In this document: positions 1 through 10,958 of the stretch, one piece after another
Numbering within the stretch: the first letter of the stretch is position 1
How the letters are laid out: every line of letters starts with the position of its first letter
Assembly: GCA_037013495.1 (NCBI GenBank)
Contig: CM072810.1
Location: 54,732,843-54,796,842 of the forward strand
DNA length: 64,000 bases
Source: Hippophae tibetana
Lineage: Eukaryota > Streptophyta > Magnoliopsida > Rosales > Elaeagnaceae
Direction: 5' to 3'
Position numbers and translations under genes: made by a program
The notes under the pieces: generated by a model
The model's input: only the letters and a program-made list of their open reading frames with translations
The model's database searches: none
Told to the model about the DNA's origin: nothing

Positions 1-26
1 GAAGGATTAGCAATTTTTCATATGTT

Positions 27-34
27 TGGTATCA
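27..34 (+). other. Primer-binding-site-like motif TGGTATCA (representative)
   Basis: TGGTATCA is the start of the primer-binding site complementary to the 3' end of plant initiator tRNA-Met, as used by many LTR retroelements. It is present in A, F and R monomers; B, C, D and E have gatatca, gttatca or ggcgtca here. A partial match continues for a few bases. A chance 8-base match is possible, so the link to an LTR element is tentative. Confidence 0.4.
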
Positions 35-115
35 AAACATGATCTCGTGTTCGAATCTAATATAAGTCCAAGTTCGAGATGATTTTCCCTTAAAATAGAC
101 GGAATGACGCAACAA

Positions 116-124
116 AGGTAAGTA
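116..124 (+). other. 5' splice-donor-like motif AGGTAAGTA (representative)
   Basis: AGGTAAGTA matches the consensus AG|GTAAGT that pairs with U1 snRNA. Nearly every monomer has it on the plus strand; F monomers have ATGTAAGTA and the A monomers at 38138 and 42287 have GGTAACTAC. There is no gene here, so a splicing role is not shown. About 50 bases downstream lies tttctatgttgtttccaag, which looks like an acceptor but is too close for a normal plant intron. Confidence 0.45.
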
Positions 125-174
125 CCATCCCTGAGATCATTGTTGTGGGTAAACTTTGTATGCTGTTTCCAAGG

Positions 175-189
175 GTCATTTAGAATGAC
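175..189. repeat. Conserved dyad GTCATT-TAG-AATGAC (representative)
   Basis: A perfect 6-bp inverted repeat around a 3-base centre, present in nearly every monomer and lying inside its most conserved block. Occasional copies have ttatttagaat instead (for example 22313, 35645). It could be a protein-binding dyad or simply inherited sequence. Confidence 0.9.
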
Positions 190-277
190 TTGTTTGGTGC
201 ATGGGAGGTAACATCCTCATGACTTGTTGTGGGCTTTGAACGTGGATTAAGTGTGACAGTTCAAGCATCCCGTATTG

Positions 278-291
278 AAAGCTTAAGCTTT
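278..291. repeat. 14-bp palindrome with overlapping HindIII-type sites (representative)
   Basis: AAAGCTTAAGCTTT is its own reverse complement and contains two AAGCTT words. This copy ends the first monomer. The same palindrome ends most A, B and D monomers. C ends (gaaagattaagc) and E/F ends (gcataagc) disrupt it. Confidence 0.95.
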
Positions 292-1187
292 AGGTAGAAA
301 GGATTAGCTATTTTTCCTATGTTTGATATCAAAACATGATCTCGGGTTCGAATCTAATATAAGTCCAAGTTCGAGATGAATTTCCCTTAAAAGAGACGGA
401 ATGACGCAAAAAAGGTAAGTACCATCCCTGGGGTCGTTGTTGTGGGTAACCTTTCTATGTTGTTTCCAAGGGTCATTTAGAATGACTTGTGTCGTGCATG
501 TGGGTAAACATTCTCGTGACTTGGTGTGAGCTTTAAACGAGGATTAAGTGTGATAGTTCAAGTGTCCCGTACTGAAAGCTTAAGCTTTAGGTAGGAAGGA
601 TTAGCTATTTTTCCTATGTTTGTTATCAAAACGTGATCTCGGGTTCGAATCTAATATAAGTCCAAATTCGAGATGAATTTCCCTTAAAAGAGACGGAATG
701 ACGCAACAAAGGTAAGTACCATCCCTGAGGTCGTTGTTGTGGGTAACATTTCTATGTTGTTTCCAAGGGTCATTTAGAATGACTTGTGTCGTGCATGTGG
801 GGAAACATTCTCATGACTTGGTGTGAGCTTTAAATGAGGATTAAGTGTGATAGTTCAAGTGTCCCGTACTAAAAGCTTAAGCTTTAGGTAGGAAGGATTA
901 GCTATTTTCCAATGTTTGGTATCAAAACATGATCTCAGGTTCGAATCTAATATAAGCCCAAATTCAAGATGAATTTACCCTAAAAGAGACGGAATGACTC
1001 AACAAATGTAAGTACCATCCATGGGCTCGTTGTTGTGGGTAACCTTTCTATGTTGTTTCCGAGGGTCATTTAGAATGACTTGTGTGGTGCATTGGGGGGA
1101 ACATCCTGGTGACTTGGTGTGAGCTTTGAACGACGATTAAGTATGACAATTGAAGCATCCCGTATTGAAAGCATAAGCTTTTTGTTG

Positions 1188-2670
1188 GAAGGATTAGCAA
1201 TTTTTCATATGTTTGGTATCAAAACATGATCTCGGGTTCGAATCTAATATAAGTCCAAGTTCGAGATGAATTACCCTTAAAAGAGACGGAATAACGCAAC
1301 AAAGGTAAGTACCATCCCTGGGATCGTTGTTGTGGGTAATCTTTGTATGTTGTTTCCAAGGGTCATTTAGAATGACTTGTGTCGTGCATGTGGGTAAACA
1401 TTCTCGTGACTTGGTGTGAGCTTTAAACGAGGATTAAGTGTGATAGTTCAAGTGTCCCATATTGAAAGCTTAAGCTTTAGGTAGGAAGGATTAGCTATTT
1501 TTCCTATGTTTGTTATCAAAACGTGAACTCAGGTTCGAATCTAATATAAGTCCAAATTCGAGATGAATTTCCCTTAAAAGAGACGGAATGACGCAACAAA
1601 GGTAAGTACCATCCCTGGTGTCGTTGTTGTGGGTAACCTTTCTATGTTGTTTCCAAGGGTCATTTAGAATGACTTGTGTGGTGCATGTGGGGAAATATTC
1701 TCGCGACCTGGTGTGAGCTTTAAACGAGGATTAAGTGTGATAGTTCAAGTGTCCTGTATTGAAAGATTAAGCTTTAGGTAGGAAGGATTAGCAATTTTTC
1801 CTATGTTTGGCGTCAAAACGTGATCTGAGGTTCGAATGAAATAAAAGCCCAAGTTCGAGGTGAATTTCCCTTGAAAAAGACGCAATGATGCAACGGAGGT
1901 AAGTACCATTGCTGGGGTCGTTGTTGTCGGTAACCTTTCTATGTTGTTTCCAAGGGTCATTTAGAATGACTTGTGTCGTGCATGTGGGTAAACATTCTCG
2001 TGACTTGGTGTGAGCTTTAAACGAGGATTAAGTGTGATAGTTCAAGTGTCCCGTATTGAAAGCTTAAGCTTTAGGTAGGAACGATTAGCTATTTTTCCTA
2101 TGTTTGTTATCAAAACATGATCTCAGGTTCGAATCTAATATAAGTCCAAGTTCCAGATGAATTTCCCTTAAAAGAGACGGAATGACGCAACAAAGGTAAG
2201 TACCATCCCTGGGGTCGTTGTTGTGGGTAACATTTCTATGTTGTTTCCAAGGGTCATTTAGAATGACTTGTGTCGTGCATGTGGGGAAACATTCTCGTGA
2301 CTTGGTGTGAGCTTTAAACGAGGATTAAGTGTGATAGTTCAAGTGTCCCGTACTGAAAGCATAAGCTTTAGGTAGGAAGGATTAGCTATTTTCATATGTT
2401 TGGTATCAAAACATGATCTCAGGTTCGAATCTAATATAAGCCCAAATTCGAGATGAATTTACACTAAAAGAGACGGAATGACTCAACAAATGTAAGTACC
2501 ATCCCTGGGCTCGTAGTTGTGGGTAACCATTCTATGTTGTTTCCGAGGGTCATTTAGAATGACTTGTGTGGTGCATGGGGGGAACATCCTCGTGACTTGG
2601 TGTGAGCTTTGAACGACGATTAATTATGACAATTGAAGCATCCCGTATTGAAAGCATAAGCTTTTTGTTG
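1188..2670 (+). repeat. HOR unit, 5 monomers (A-C-D-E-F)
   Basis: Monomer starts: A 1188, C 1485, D 1782, E 2079, F 2376. B is absent. The A monomer has a B/E-type second half (gtcgtgcatgtgggtaaac), so an A/B crossover that removed one monomer would explain the pentamer. Confidence 0.88.
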
Positions 2671-5038
2671 GAAGGATTAGCAATTTTTCATATGTTTGGT
2701 ATCAAAACATGATCTCGGGTTCGAATCTAATATAAGTCCAAGTTCGAAATGAATTTCCCTTAAAAGAGACGAAATGACGCAACAAAGGTAAGTACCATCC
2801 CTGGGATCGTTGTTGTGGGTAATCTTTGTATGTTGTTTCCAAGTGTCATTTAGAATGACTTGTGTGGTGCATGGGAGGTAACATCCTTAGGACTTGTTGT
2901 GAGCTTTGAACTTGGATTAAGTGTGACAGTTCAAGCATCCCGTATTGAAAGCTTTTAGGTAGGAAGGATTAGCTATTTTTCCTATGTTTGATATCAAAAC
3001 ATGATCTCGGGTTCGAATCTAATATAAGTCCAAGTCGAGAGGAATTTCCCTTAAAAGAGACGGAATGACGCAACAAAGGTAAGTACCATCCCTGGGGTCG
3101 TTGTTGTGGGTAACCTTTCTATGTTGTTTCCAAGGGTCATTTAGAATGACTTGTGTCGTGCATGTGGGTAAACATTCTCGTGACTTGGTGTGAGCTTTAA
3201 ACGAGGATTAAGTGTTATAGTTCAAGTGTCCCGTATTGAAAGCTTAAGCTTTAGGTAGGAAGGATTAGCTATTTTTCCTATGTTTGTTATCAAAACGTGA
3301 ACTCAGGTTCGAATCTAAAAGAAGTCCAAATTCGAGATGAATTTCCCTTAAAAGAGACGGAATGACGCAACAAAGGTAAGTACCAACCCTGGGGTCGTTG
3401 TTGTGGGTAACCTTTCTATGTTGTTTCCAAGGGTCATTTAGAATGACTTGTGTGGTGCATGTGGGGAAATATTCTCGTGACTTGGTGTGAGCTTTAAACG
3501 AGGATTAAGTGTGATAGTTCAAGTGTCCTGTATTGAAAGATTAAGCTTTAGGTAGGAAGGATTAGCAATTTTTCCTATGTTTGGCGTCAAAACGTGATCT
3601 GAGGTTCGAATGAAATAAAAGCCCAAGTTCGAGGTGAATTTCCCTTGAAAAAGACGCAATGATGCAACGGAGGTAAGTACCATTGCTGGGGTCGTTGTTG
3701 TCGGTAACCTTTCTATGTTGTTTCCAAGGGTCATTTAGAATGACTTGTGTCGTGCATGTGGGTAAACATTCTCGTGACTTGGTGTGAGCTTTAAACGAGG
3801 ATTAAGTGTGATAGTTCAAGTGTCCCGTATTGAAAGCTTAAGCTTTAGGTAGGAACGATTAGCTATTTTTCCTATGTTTGTTATCAAAACATGATCTCAG
3901 GTTCGAATCTAATATAAGTCCAAGTTCCAGATGAATTTCCCTTAAAAGAGACGGAATGACGCAACAAAGGTAAGTACCATCCCTGGGGTCGTTGTTGTGG
4001 GTAACATTTCTATGTTGTTTCCAAGGGTCATTTAGAATGACTTGTGTCGTGCATGTGGGGAAATATTCTCGTGACTTGGTGTGAGCTTTAAACGAGGATT
4101 AAGTGTGATAGTTCAAGTGTCCTGTATTGAAAGATTAAGCTTTAGGTAGGAAGGATTAGCAATTTTTCCTATGTTTGGCGTCAAAACGTGATCTGAGGTT
4201 CGAATGAAATAAAAGCCCAAGTTCGAGGTGAATTTCCCTTGAAAAAGACGCAATGATGCAACGGAGGTAAGTACCATTGCTGGGGTCGTTGTTGTCGGTA
4301 ACCTTTCTATGTTGTTTCCAAGGGTCATTTAGAATGACTTGTGTCGTGCATGTGGGTAAACATTCTCGTGACTTGGTGTGAGCTTTAAACGAGGATTAAG
4401 TGTGATAGTTCAAGTGTCCCGTATTGAAAGCTTAAGCTTTAGGTAGGAACGATTAGCTATTTTTCCTATGTTTGTTATCAAAACATGATCTCAGGTTCGA
4501 ATCTAATATAAGTCCAAGTTCCAGATGAATTTCCCTTAAAAGAGACGGAATGACGCAACAAAGGTAAGTACCATCCCTGGGGTCGTTGTTGTGGGTAACA
4601 TTTCTATGTTGTTTCCAAGGGTCATTTAGAATGACTTGTGTCGTGCATGTGGGGAAACATTCTCGTGACTTGGTGTGAGCTTTAAACGAGGATTAAGTGT
4701 GATAGTTCAAGTGTCCCGTACTGAAAGCATAAGCTTTAGGTAGGAAGGATTAGCTATTTTCATATGTTTGGTATCAAAACATGATCTCAGGTTCGAATCT
4801 AATATAAGCCCAAATTCGAGATGAATTTACACTAAAAGAGACGGAATGACTCAACAAATGTAAGTACCATCCCTGGGCTCGTAGTTGTGGGTAACCATTC
4901 TATGTTGTTTCCGAGGGTCATTTAGAATGACTTGTGTGGTGCATGGGGGGAACATCCTCGTGACTTGGTGTGAGCTTTGAACGACGATTAATTATGACAA
5001 TTGAAGCATCCCGTATTGAAAGCATAAGCTTTTTGTTG
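2671..5038 (+). repeat. HOR unit, 8 monomers, copy 1 of octamer
   Basis: Monomer starts: A 2671, B 2963, C 3259, D 3556, E/C chimera 3853, D 4150, E 4447, F 4744. Length 2368 bp. The extra pair (E/C then D) is a dimer expansion of the standard hexamer. It is nearly identical to the next unit. Confidence 0.93.
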
Positions 5039-7406
5039 GAAGGATTAGCAATTTTTCATATGTTTGGTATCAAAACATGATCTCGGGTTCGAATCTAATA
5101 TAAGTCCAAGTTCGAAATGAATTTCCCTTAAAAGAGACGAAATGACGCAACAAAGGTAAGTACCATCCCTGGGATCGTTGTTGTGGGTAATCTTTGTATG
5201 TTGTTTCCAAGTGTCATTTAGAATGACTTGTGTGGTGCATGGGAGGTAACATCCTTAGGACTTGTTGTGAGCTTTGAACTTGGATTAAGTGTGACAGTTC
5301 AAGCATCCCGTATTGAAAGCTTTTAGGTAGGAAGGATTAGCTATTTTTCCTATGTTTGATATCAAAACATGATCTCGGGTTCGAATCTAATATAAGTCCA
5401 AGTCGAGAGGAATTTCCCTTAAAAGAGACGGAATGACGCAACAAAGGTAAGTACCATCCCTGGGGTCGTTGTTGTGGGTAACCTTTCTATGTTGTTTCCA
5501 AGGGTCATTTAGAATGACTTGTGTCGTGCATGTGGGTAAACATTCTCGTGACTTGGTGTGAGCTTTAAACGAGGATTAAGTGTTATAGTTCAAGTGTCCC
5601 GTATTGAAAGCTTAAGCTTTAGGTAGGAAGGATTAGCTATTTTTCCTATGTTTGTTATCAAAACGTGAACTCAGGTTCGAATCTAATATAAGTCCAAATT
5701 CGAGATGAATTTCCCTTAAAAGAGACGGAATGACGCAACAAAGGTAAGTACCATCCCTGGTGTCGTTGTTGTGGGTAACCTTTCTATGTTGTTTCCAAGG
5801 GTCATTTAGAATGACTTGTGTGGTGCATGTGGGGAAATATTCTCGTGACTTGGTGTGAGCTTTAAACGAGGATTAAGTGTGATAGTTCAAGTGTCCTGTA
5901 TTGAAAGATTAAGCTTTAGGTAGGAAGGATTAGCAATTTTTCCTATGTTTGGCGTCAAAACGTGATCTGAGGTTCGAATGAAATAAAAGCCCAAGTTCGA
6001 GGTGAATTTCCCTTGAAAAAGACGCAATGATGCAACGGAGGTAAGTACCATTGCTGGGGTCGTTGTTGTCGGTAACCTTTCTATGTTGTTTCCAAGGGTC
6101 ATTTAGAATGACTTGTGTCGTGCATGTGGGTAAACATTCTCGTGACTTGGTGTGAGCTTTAAACGAGGATTAAGTGTGATAGTTCAAGTGTCCCGTATTG
6201 AAAGCTTAAGCTTTAGGTAGGAACGATTAGCTATTTTTCCTATGTTTGTTATCAAAACATGATCTCAGGTTCGAATCTAATATAAGTCCAAGTTCCAGAT
6301 GAATTTCCCTTAAAAGAGACGGAATGACGCAACAAAGGTAAGTACCATCCCTGGGGTCGTTGTTGTGGGTAACATTTCTATGTTGTTTCCAAGGGTCATT
6401 TAGAATGACTTGTGTCGTGCATGTGGGGAAATATTCTCGTGACTTGGTGTGAGCTTTAAACGAGGATTAAGTGTGATAGTTCAAGTGTCCTGTATTGAAA
6501 GATTAAGCTTTAGGTAGGAAGGATTAGCAATTTTTCCTATGTTTGGCGTCAAAACGTGATCTGAGGTTCGAATGAAATAAAAGCCCAAGTTCGAGGTGAA
6601 TTTCCCTTGAAAAAGACGCAATGATGCAACGGAGGTAAGTACCATTGCTGGGGTCGTTGTTGTCGGTAACCTTTCTATGTTGTTTCCAAGGGTCATTTAG
6701 AATGACTTGTGTCGTGCATGTGGGTAAACATTCTCGTGACTTGGTGTGAGCTTTAAACGAGGATTAAGTGTGATAGTTCAAGTGTCCCGTATTGAAAGCT
6801 TAAGCTTTAGGTAGGAACGATTAGCTATTTTTCCTATGTTTGTTATCAAAACATGATCTCAGGTTCGTATCTAATATAAGTCCAAGTTCCAGATGAATTT
6901 CCCTTAAAAGAGACGGAATGACGCAACAAAGGTAAGTACCATCCCTGGGGTCGTTGTTGTGGGTAACATTTCTATGTTGTTTCCAAGGGTCATTTAGAAT
7001 GACTTGTGTCGTGCATGTGGGGAAACATTCTCGTGACTTGGTGTGAGCTTTAAACGAGGATTAAGTGTGATAGTTCAAGTGTCCCGTACTGAAAGCATAA
7101 GCTTTAGGTAGGAAGGATTAGCTATTTTCATATGTTTGGTATCAAAACATGATCTCAGGTTCGAATCTAATATAAGCCCAAATTCGAGATGAATTTACAC
7201 TAAAAGAGACGGAATGACTCAACAAATGTAAGTACCATCCCTGGGCTCGTAGTTGTGGGTAACCATTCTATGTTGTTTCCGAGGGTCATTTAGAATGACT
7301 TGTGTGGTGCATGGGGGGAACATCCTCGTGACTTGGTGTGAGCTTTGAACGACGATTAATTATGACAATTGAAGCATCCCGTATTGAAAGCATAAGCTTT
7401 TTGTTG
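5039..7406 (+). repeat. HOR unit, 8 monomers, copy 2 of octamer
   Basis: Monomer starts: A 5039, B 5331, C 5627, D 5924, E/C 6221, D 6518, E 6815, F 7112. Length is again exactly 2368 bp. Differences from copy 1 that I noticed are few, mainly in the C monomer (ctaatataag and ctggtgtcg here, ctaaaagaag and ctggggtcg there) and one base in the E monomer. Confidence 0.93.
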
Positions 7407-9180
7407 GAAGGATTAGCAATTTTTCATATGTTTGGTATCAAAACATGATCTCGGGTTCGAATCTAATATAAGTCCAAGTTCGAAATGAATTTCCCTTAAA
7501 AGAGACGAAATGACGCAACAAAGGTAAGTACCATCCCTGGGATCGTTGTTGTGGGTAATCTTTGTATGTTGTTTCCAAGTGTCATTTAGAATGACTTGTG
7601 TGGTGCATGGGAGGTAACATCCTTAGGACTTGTTGTGAGCTTTGAACTTGGATTAAGTGTGACAGTTCAAGCATCCCGTATTGAAAGCTTTTAGGTAGGA
7701 AGGATTAGCTATTTTTCCTATGTTTGATATCAAAACATGATCTCGGGTTCGAATCTAATATAAGTCCAAGTCGAGAGGAATTTCCCTTAAAAGAGACGGA
7801 ATGACGCAACAAAGGTAAGTACCATCCCTGGGGTCGTTGTTGTGGGTAACCTTTCTATGTTGTTTCCAAGGGTCATTTAGAATGACTTGTGTCGTGCATG
7901 TGGGTAAACATTCTCGTGACTTGGTGTGAGCTTTAAACGAGGATTAAGTGTTATAGTTCAATAGTCCCGTATTGAAAGCTTAAGCTTTAGGTAGGAAGGA
8001 TTAGCTATTTTTCCTATGTTTGTTATCAAAACGTGAACTCAGGTTCGAATCTAAAAGAAGTCCAAATTCGAGATGAATTTCCCTTAAAAGAGACGGAATG
8101 ACGCAACAAAGGTAAGTACCAACCCTGGGGTCGTTGTTGTGGGTAACCTTTCTATGTTGTTTCCAAGGGTCATTTAGAATGACTTGTGTGGTGCATGTGG
8201 GGAAATATTCTCGTGACTTGGTGTGAGCTTTAAACGAGGATTAAGTGTGATAGTTCAAGTGTCCTGTATTGAAAGATTAAGCTTTAGGTAGGAAGGATTA
8301 GCAATTTTTCCTATGTTTGGCGTCAAAACGTGATCTGAGGTTCGAATGAAATAAAAGCCCAAGTTCGAGGTGAATTTCCCTTGAAAAAGACGCAATGATG
8401 CAACGGAGGTAAGTACCATTGCTGGGGTCGTTGTTGTCGGTAACCTTTCTATGTTGTTTCCAAGGGTCATTTAGAATGACTTGTGTCGTGCATGTGGGTA
8501 AACATTCTCGTGACTTGGTGTGAGCTTTAAACGAGGATTAAGTGTGATAGTTCAAGTGTCCCGTATTGAAAGCTTAAGCTTTAGGTAGGAACGATTAGCT
8601 ATTTTTCCTATGTTTGTTATCAAAACATGATCTCAGGTTCGAATCTAATATAAGTCCAAGTTCCAGATGAATTTCCCTTAAAAGAGACGGAATGACGCAA
8701 CAAAGGTAAGTACCATCCCTGGGGTCGTTGTTGTGGGTAACATTTCTATGTTGTTTCCAAGGGTCATTTAGAATGACTTGTGTCGTGCATGTGGGGAAAT
8801 ATTCTCTTGACTTGGTGTGAGCTTTAAACGAGGATTAAGTGTGATAGTTCAAGTGTCCCGTACTGAAAGCATAAGCTTTAGGTAGGAAGGATTAGCTATT
8901 TTCATATGTTTGGTATCAAAACATGATCTCAGGTTCGAATCTAATATAAGCCCAAATTCGAGATGAATTTACACTAAAAGAGACGGAATGACTCAACAAA
9001 TGTAAGTACCATCCCTGGGCTCGTAGTTGTGGGTAACCATTCTATGTTGTTTCCGAGGGTCATTTAGAATGACTTGTGTGGTGCATGGGGGGAACATCCT
9101 CGTGACTTGGTGTGAGCTTTGAACGACGATTAATTATGACAATTGAAGCATCCCGTATTGAAAGCATAAGCTTTTTGTTG
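7407..9180 (+). repeat. HOR unit, 6 monomers (A-B-C-D-E-F)
   Basis: Monomer starts: A 7407, B 7699, C 7995, D 8292, E 8589, F 8886. Length 1774 bp. It is the octamer above without the extra E/C-D pair. Its C monomer carries the copy-1 variants (ctaaaagaag). Confidence 0.92.
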
Positions 9181-10068
9181 GAAGGATTAGCAATTTTTCA
9201 TATGTTTGGTATCAAAACATGATCTCGGGTTCGAATCTAATATAAGTCCAAGTTCGAGATGAATTTCCCTTAAAAGAGACGAAATGACGCAACAAAGGTA
9301 AGTACCATCCCTGGGATCGTTGTTGTGGGTAATCTTTGTATGTTGTTTCCAAGTGTCATTTAGAATGACTTGTGTGGTGCATGGGAGGAAACATCCTCAG
9401 GACTTGTTGTGAGCTTTGAACTTGGATTAAGTGTGACAGTTCAAGCATCCCGTATTGAAAGCTTAAGCTTTAGGTAGGAAGGATTAGCTATTTTTCCTAT
9501 GTTTGATATCAAAACATGATCTCGGGTTCGAATCTAATATAAGACCAAGTCGAGATGAATTTCCCTTAAAAGAGACGGAATGACGCACCAAAGGTAAGTA
9601 CCATCCCTGGGGTCGTTGTTGTGGGTAACCTTTCTATGTTGTTTCCAAGGGTCATTTAGAATGACTTGTGTCGTGCATGTGGGTAAACATTCTCGTGACT
9701 TGGTGTGAGCTTTAAACGAGGATTAAGTGTGATAGTTCAAGTGTCCCGTATTGAAAGCTTAAGCTTTAGGTAGGAAGGATTAGCTATTTTTCCTATGTTT
9801 GTTATCAAAACGTGAACTCAGGTTCGAATGTAATATAAGTCCAAATTCGAGATGAATTTCTCTTAAAAGAGACGGAATGACGCAACAAAGGTAAGTACCA
9901 TCCCTAGGGTCGTTGTTTTGGGTAACCATTCTATGTTGTTTCCGAGGGTCATTTAGAATGACTTGTGTGGTGCATGGGGGGAACATCCTCGTGACTTGGT
10001 GTGAGCTTTGAACGACGATTAATTATGACAATTGAAGCATCCCGTATTGAAAGCATAAGCTTTTTTTG
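9181..10068 (+). repeat. HOR unit, 3 monomers (A-B-C/F)
   Basis: Monomer starts: A 9181, B 9478, C/F chimera 9774. The chimera has a C first half (aacgtgaactcagg) and an F second half (aaccattctatg, gaacgacgatt), joined between roughly 9890 and 9930. Length 888 bp. Confidence 0.9.
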
Positions 10069-10365
10069 GAAGGATTAGCAATTTTTCATATGTTTGGTAT
10101 CAAAAAATGATCTCGGGTTCGAATCTAATATAAGTCCAAGTTCGAGATGAATTTCCCTTAAAAGAGACGAAATGACGCAACAAAGGTAAGTACCATCCCT
10201 GGGATCGTTGTTGTGGGTAATCTTTGTATGTTGTTTCCAAGTGTCATTTAGAATGACTTGTGTGGTGCATGGGAGGTAACATCCTCAGGACTTATTGTGA
10301 GCTTTGAACTTGGATTAAGTGTGACAGTTCAAGCATCCCGTATTGAAAGCTTAAGCTTTAGGTAG
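10069..10365 (+). repeat. Reference type A monomer (297 bp)
   Basis: Type A opens the higher-order repeat. Diagnostic words are gaaggattagcaatttttca at its start, acgaaatgacg, gggatcgttg, aatctttgtatg, aagtgtcattt, gggaggtaaca and gaacttggatt. It ends with an intact AAAGCTTAAGCTTT palindrome followed by taggtag. Within 892-60074 it follows every F-type end. Four A monomers (2671, 5039, 7407, 12736) have lost 5 bp inside the palindrome and are 292 bp long. Its second half belongs to the same family as that of type F. Confidence 0.9.
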
Positions 10366-10661
10366 GAAGGATTAGCTATTTTTCCTATGTTTGATATCAA
10401 AACATGATCTCGGGTTCGAATCTAATATAAGTCCAAGTCGAGATGAATTTCCCTTAAAAGAGACGGAATGACGCACCAAAGGTAAGTACCATCCCTGGGG
10501 TCGTTGTTGTGGGTAACCTTTCTATGTTGTTTCCAAGGGTCATTTAGAATGACTTGTGTCGTGCATGTGGGTAAACATTCTCGTGACTTGGTGTGAGCTT
10601 TAAACGAGGATTAAGTGTGATAGTTCAAGTGTCCCGTATTGAAAGCTTAAGCTTTAGGTAG
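10366..10661 (+). repeat. Reference type B monomer (296 bp)
   Basis: Type B usually follows A. Diagnostic words are tttgatatcaa, caagtcgag (one base shorter than the caagttcgag of other types, which gives the 296-bp length), gcaccaaagg and gtgcatgtgggtaaac. The second half is of the B/C/D/E family, with gctttaaacgagg and gtgatagttcaagtgtccc. Confidence 0.9.
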
Positions 10662-10958
10662 GAAGGATTAGCTATTTTTCCTATGTTTGTTATCAAAACG
10701 TGAACTCAGGTTCGAATCTAATATAAGTCCAAATTCGAGATGAATTTCCCTTAAAAGAGACGGAATGACGCAACAAAGGTAAGTACCATCCCTGGTGTCG
10801 TTGTTGTGGGTAACCTTTCTATGTTGTTTCCAAGGGTCATTTAGAATGACTTGTGTGGTGCATGTGGGGAAATATTCTCGCGACCTGGTGTGAGCTTTAA
10901 ACGAGGATTAAGTGTGATAGTTCAAGTGTCCTGTATTGAAAGATTAAGCTTTAGGTAG
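10662..10958 (+). repeat. Reference type C monomer (297 bp)
   Basis: Diagnostic words are tttgttatcaa, aacgtgaactcagg, ccaaattcgag, ctggtgtcg (alternating with ctggggtcg in other copies), ggggaaatattctcg and tcctgtattgaaagatt. The last word breaks the terminal palindrome, so typical C monomers have only one HindIII-type AAGCTT there. C is normally followed by D. Confidence 0.9.

Larger units (their letters stand above)
1..1187 (+). repeat. Left-edge tetramer of older-type monomers
   Basis: Monomers start at 1 (A-like), 298, 595 and 892 (F-like, accatccatgggctcg and gtatgacaattgaagc). They differ from core types at many sites. Shared words link them to the tetramer at 59184-60368, for example catgacttgttgtgggc in the first monomer and cccgtactaaaagcttaag at the end of the third. 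The first unit of the regular core starts directly after it. Confidence 0.85.

Noticed and set aside
47-60. CENP-B box
   Set aside because: The TTCG word is present but the required downstream A and CGGG at fixed spacing are not, on either strand.
118-174. A real intron between GTAAGT and ccaag within one monomer
   Set aside because: The interval is only about 55 bases, below the usual plant intron minimum, and no flanking exons with coding potential exist.
1-297. Internal duplication of a ~148-bp half monomer (dinucleosome origin)
   Set aside because: The two halves share no convincing similarity by eye. Only a weak 13-base echo (gttcgaatctaat and gttcgagatgaat) exists within the first half.
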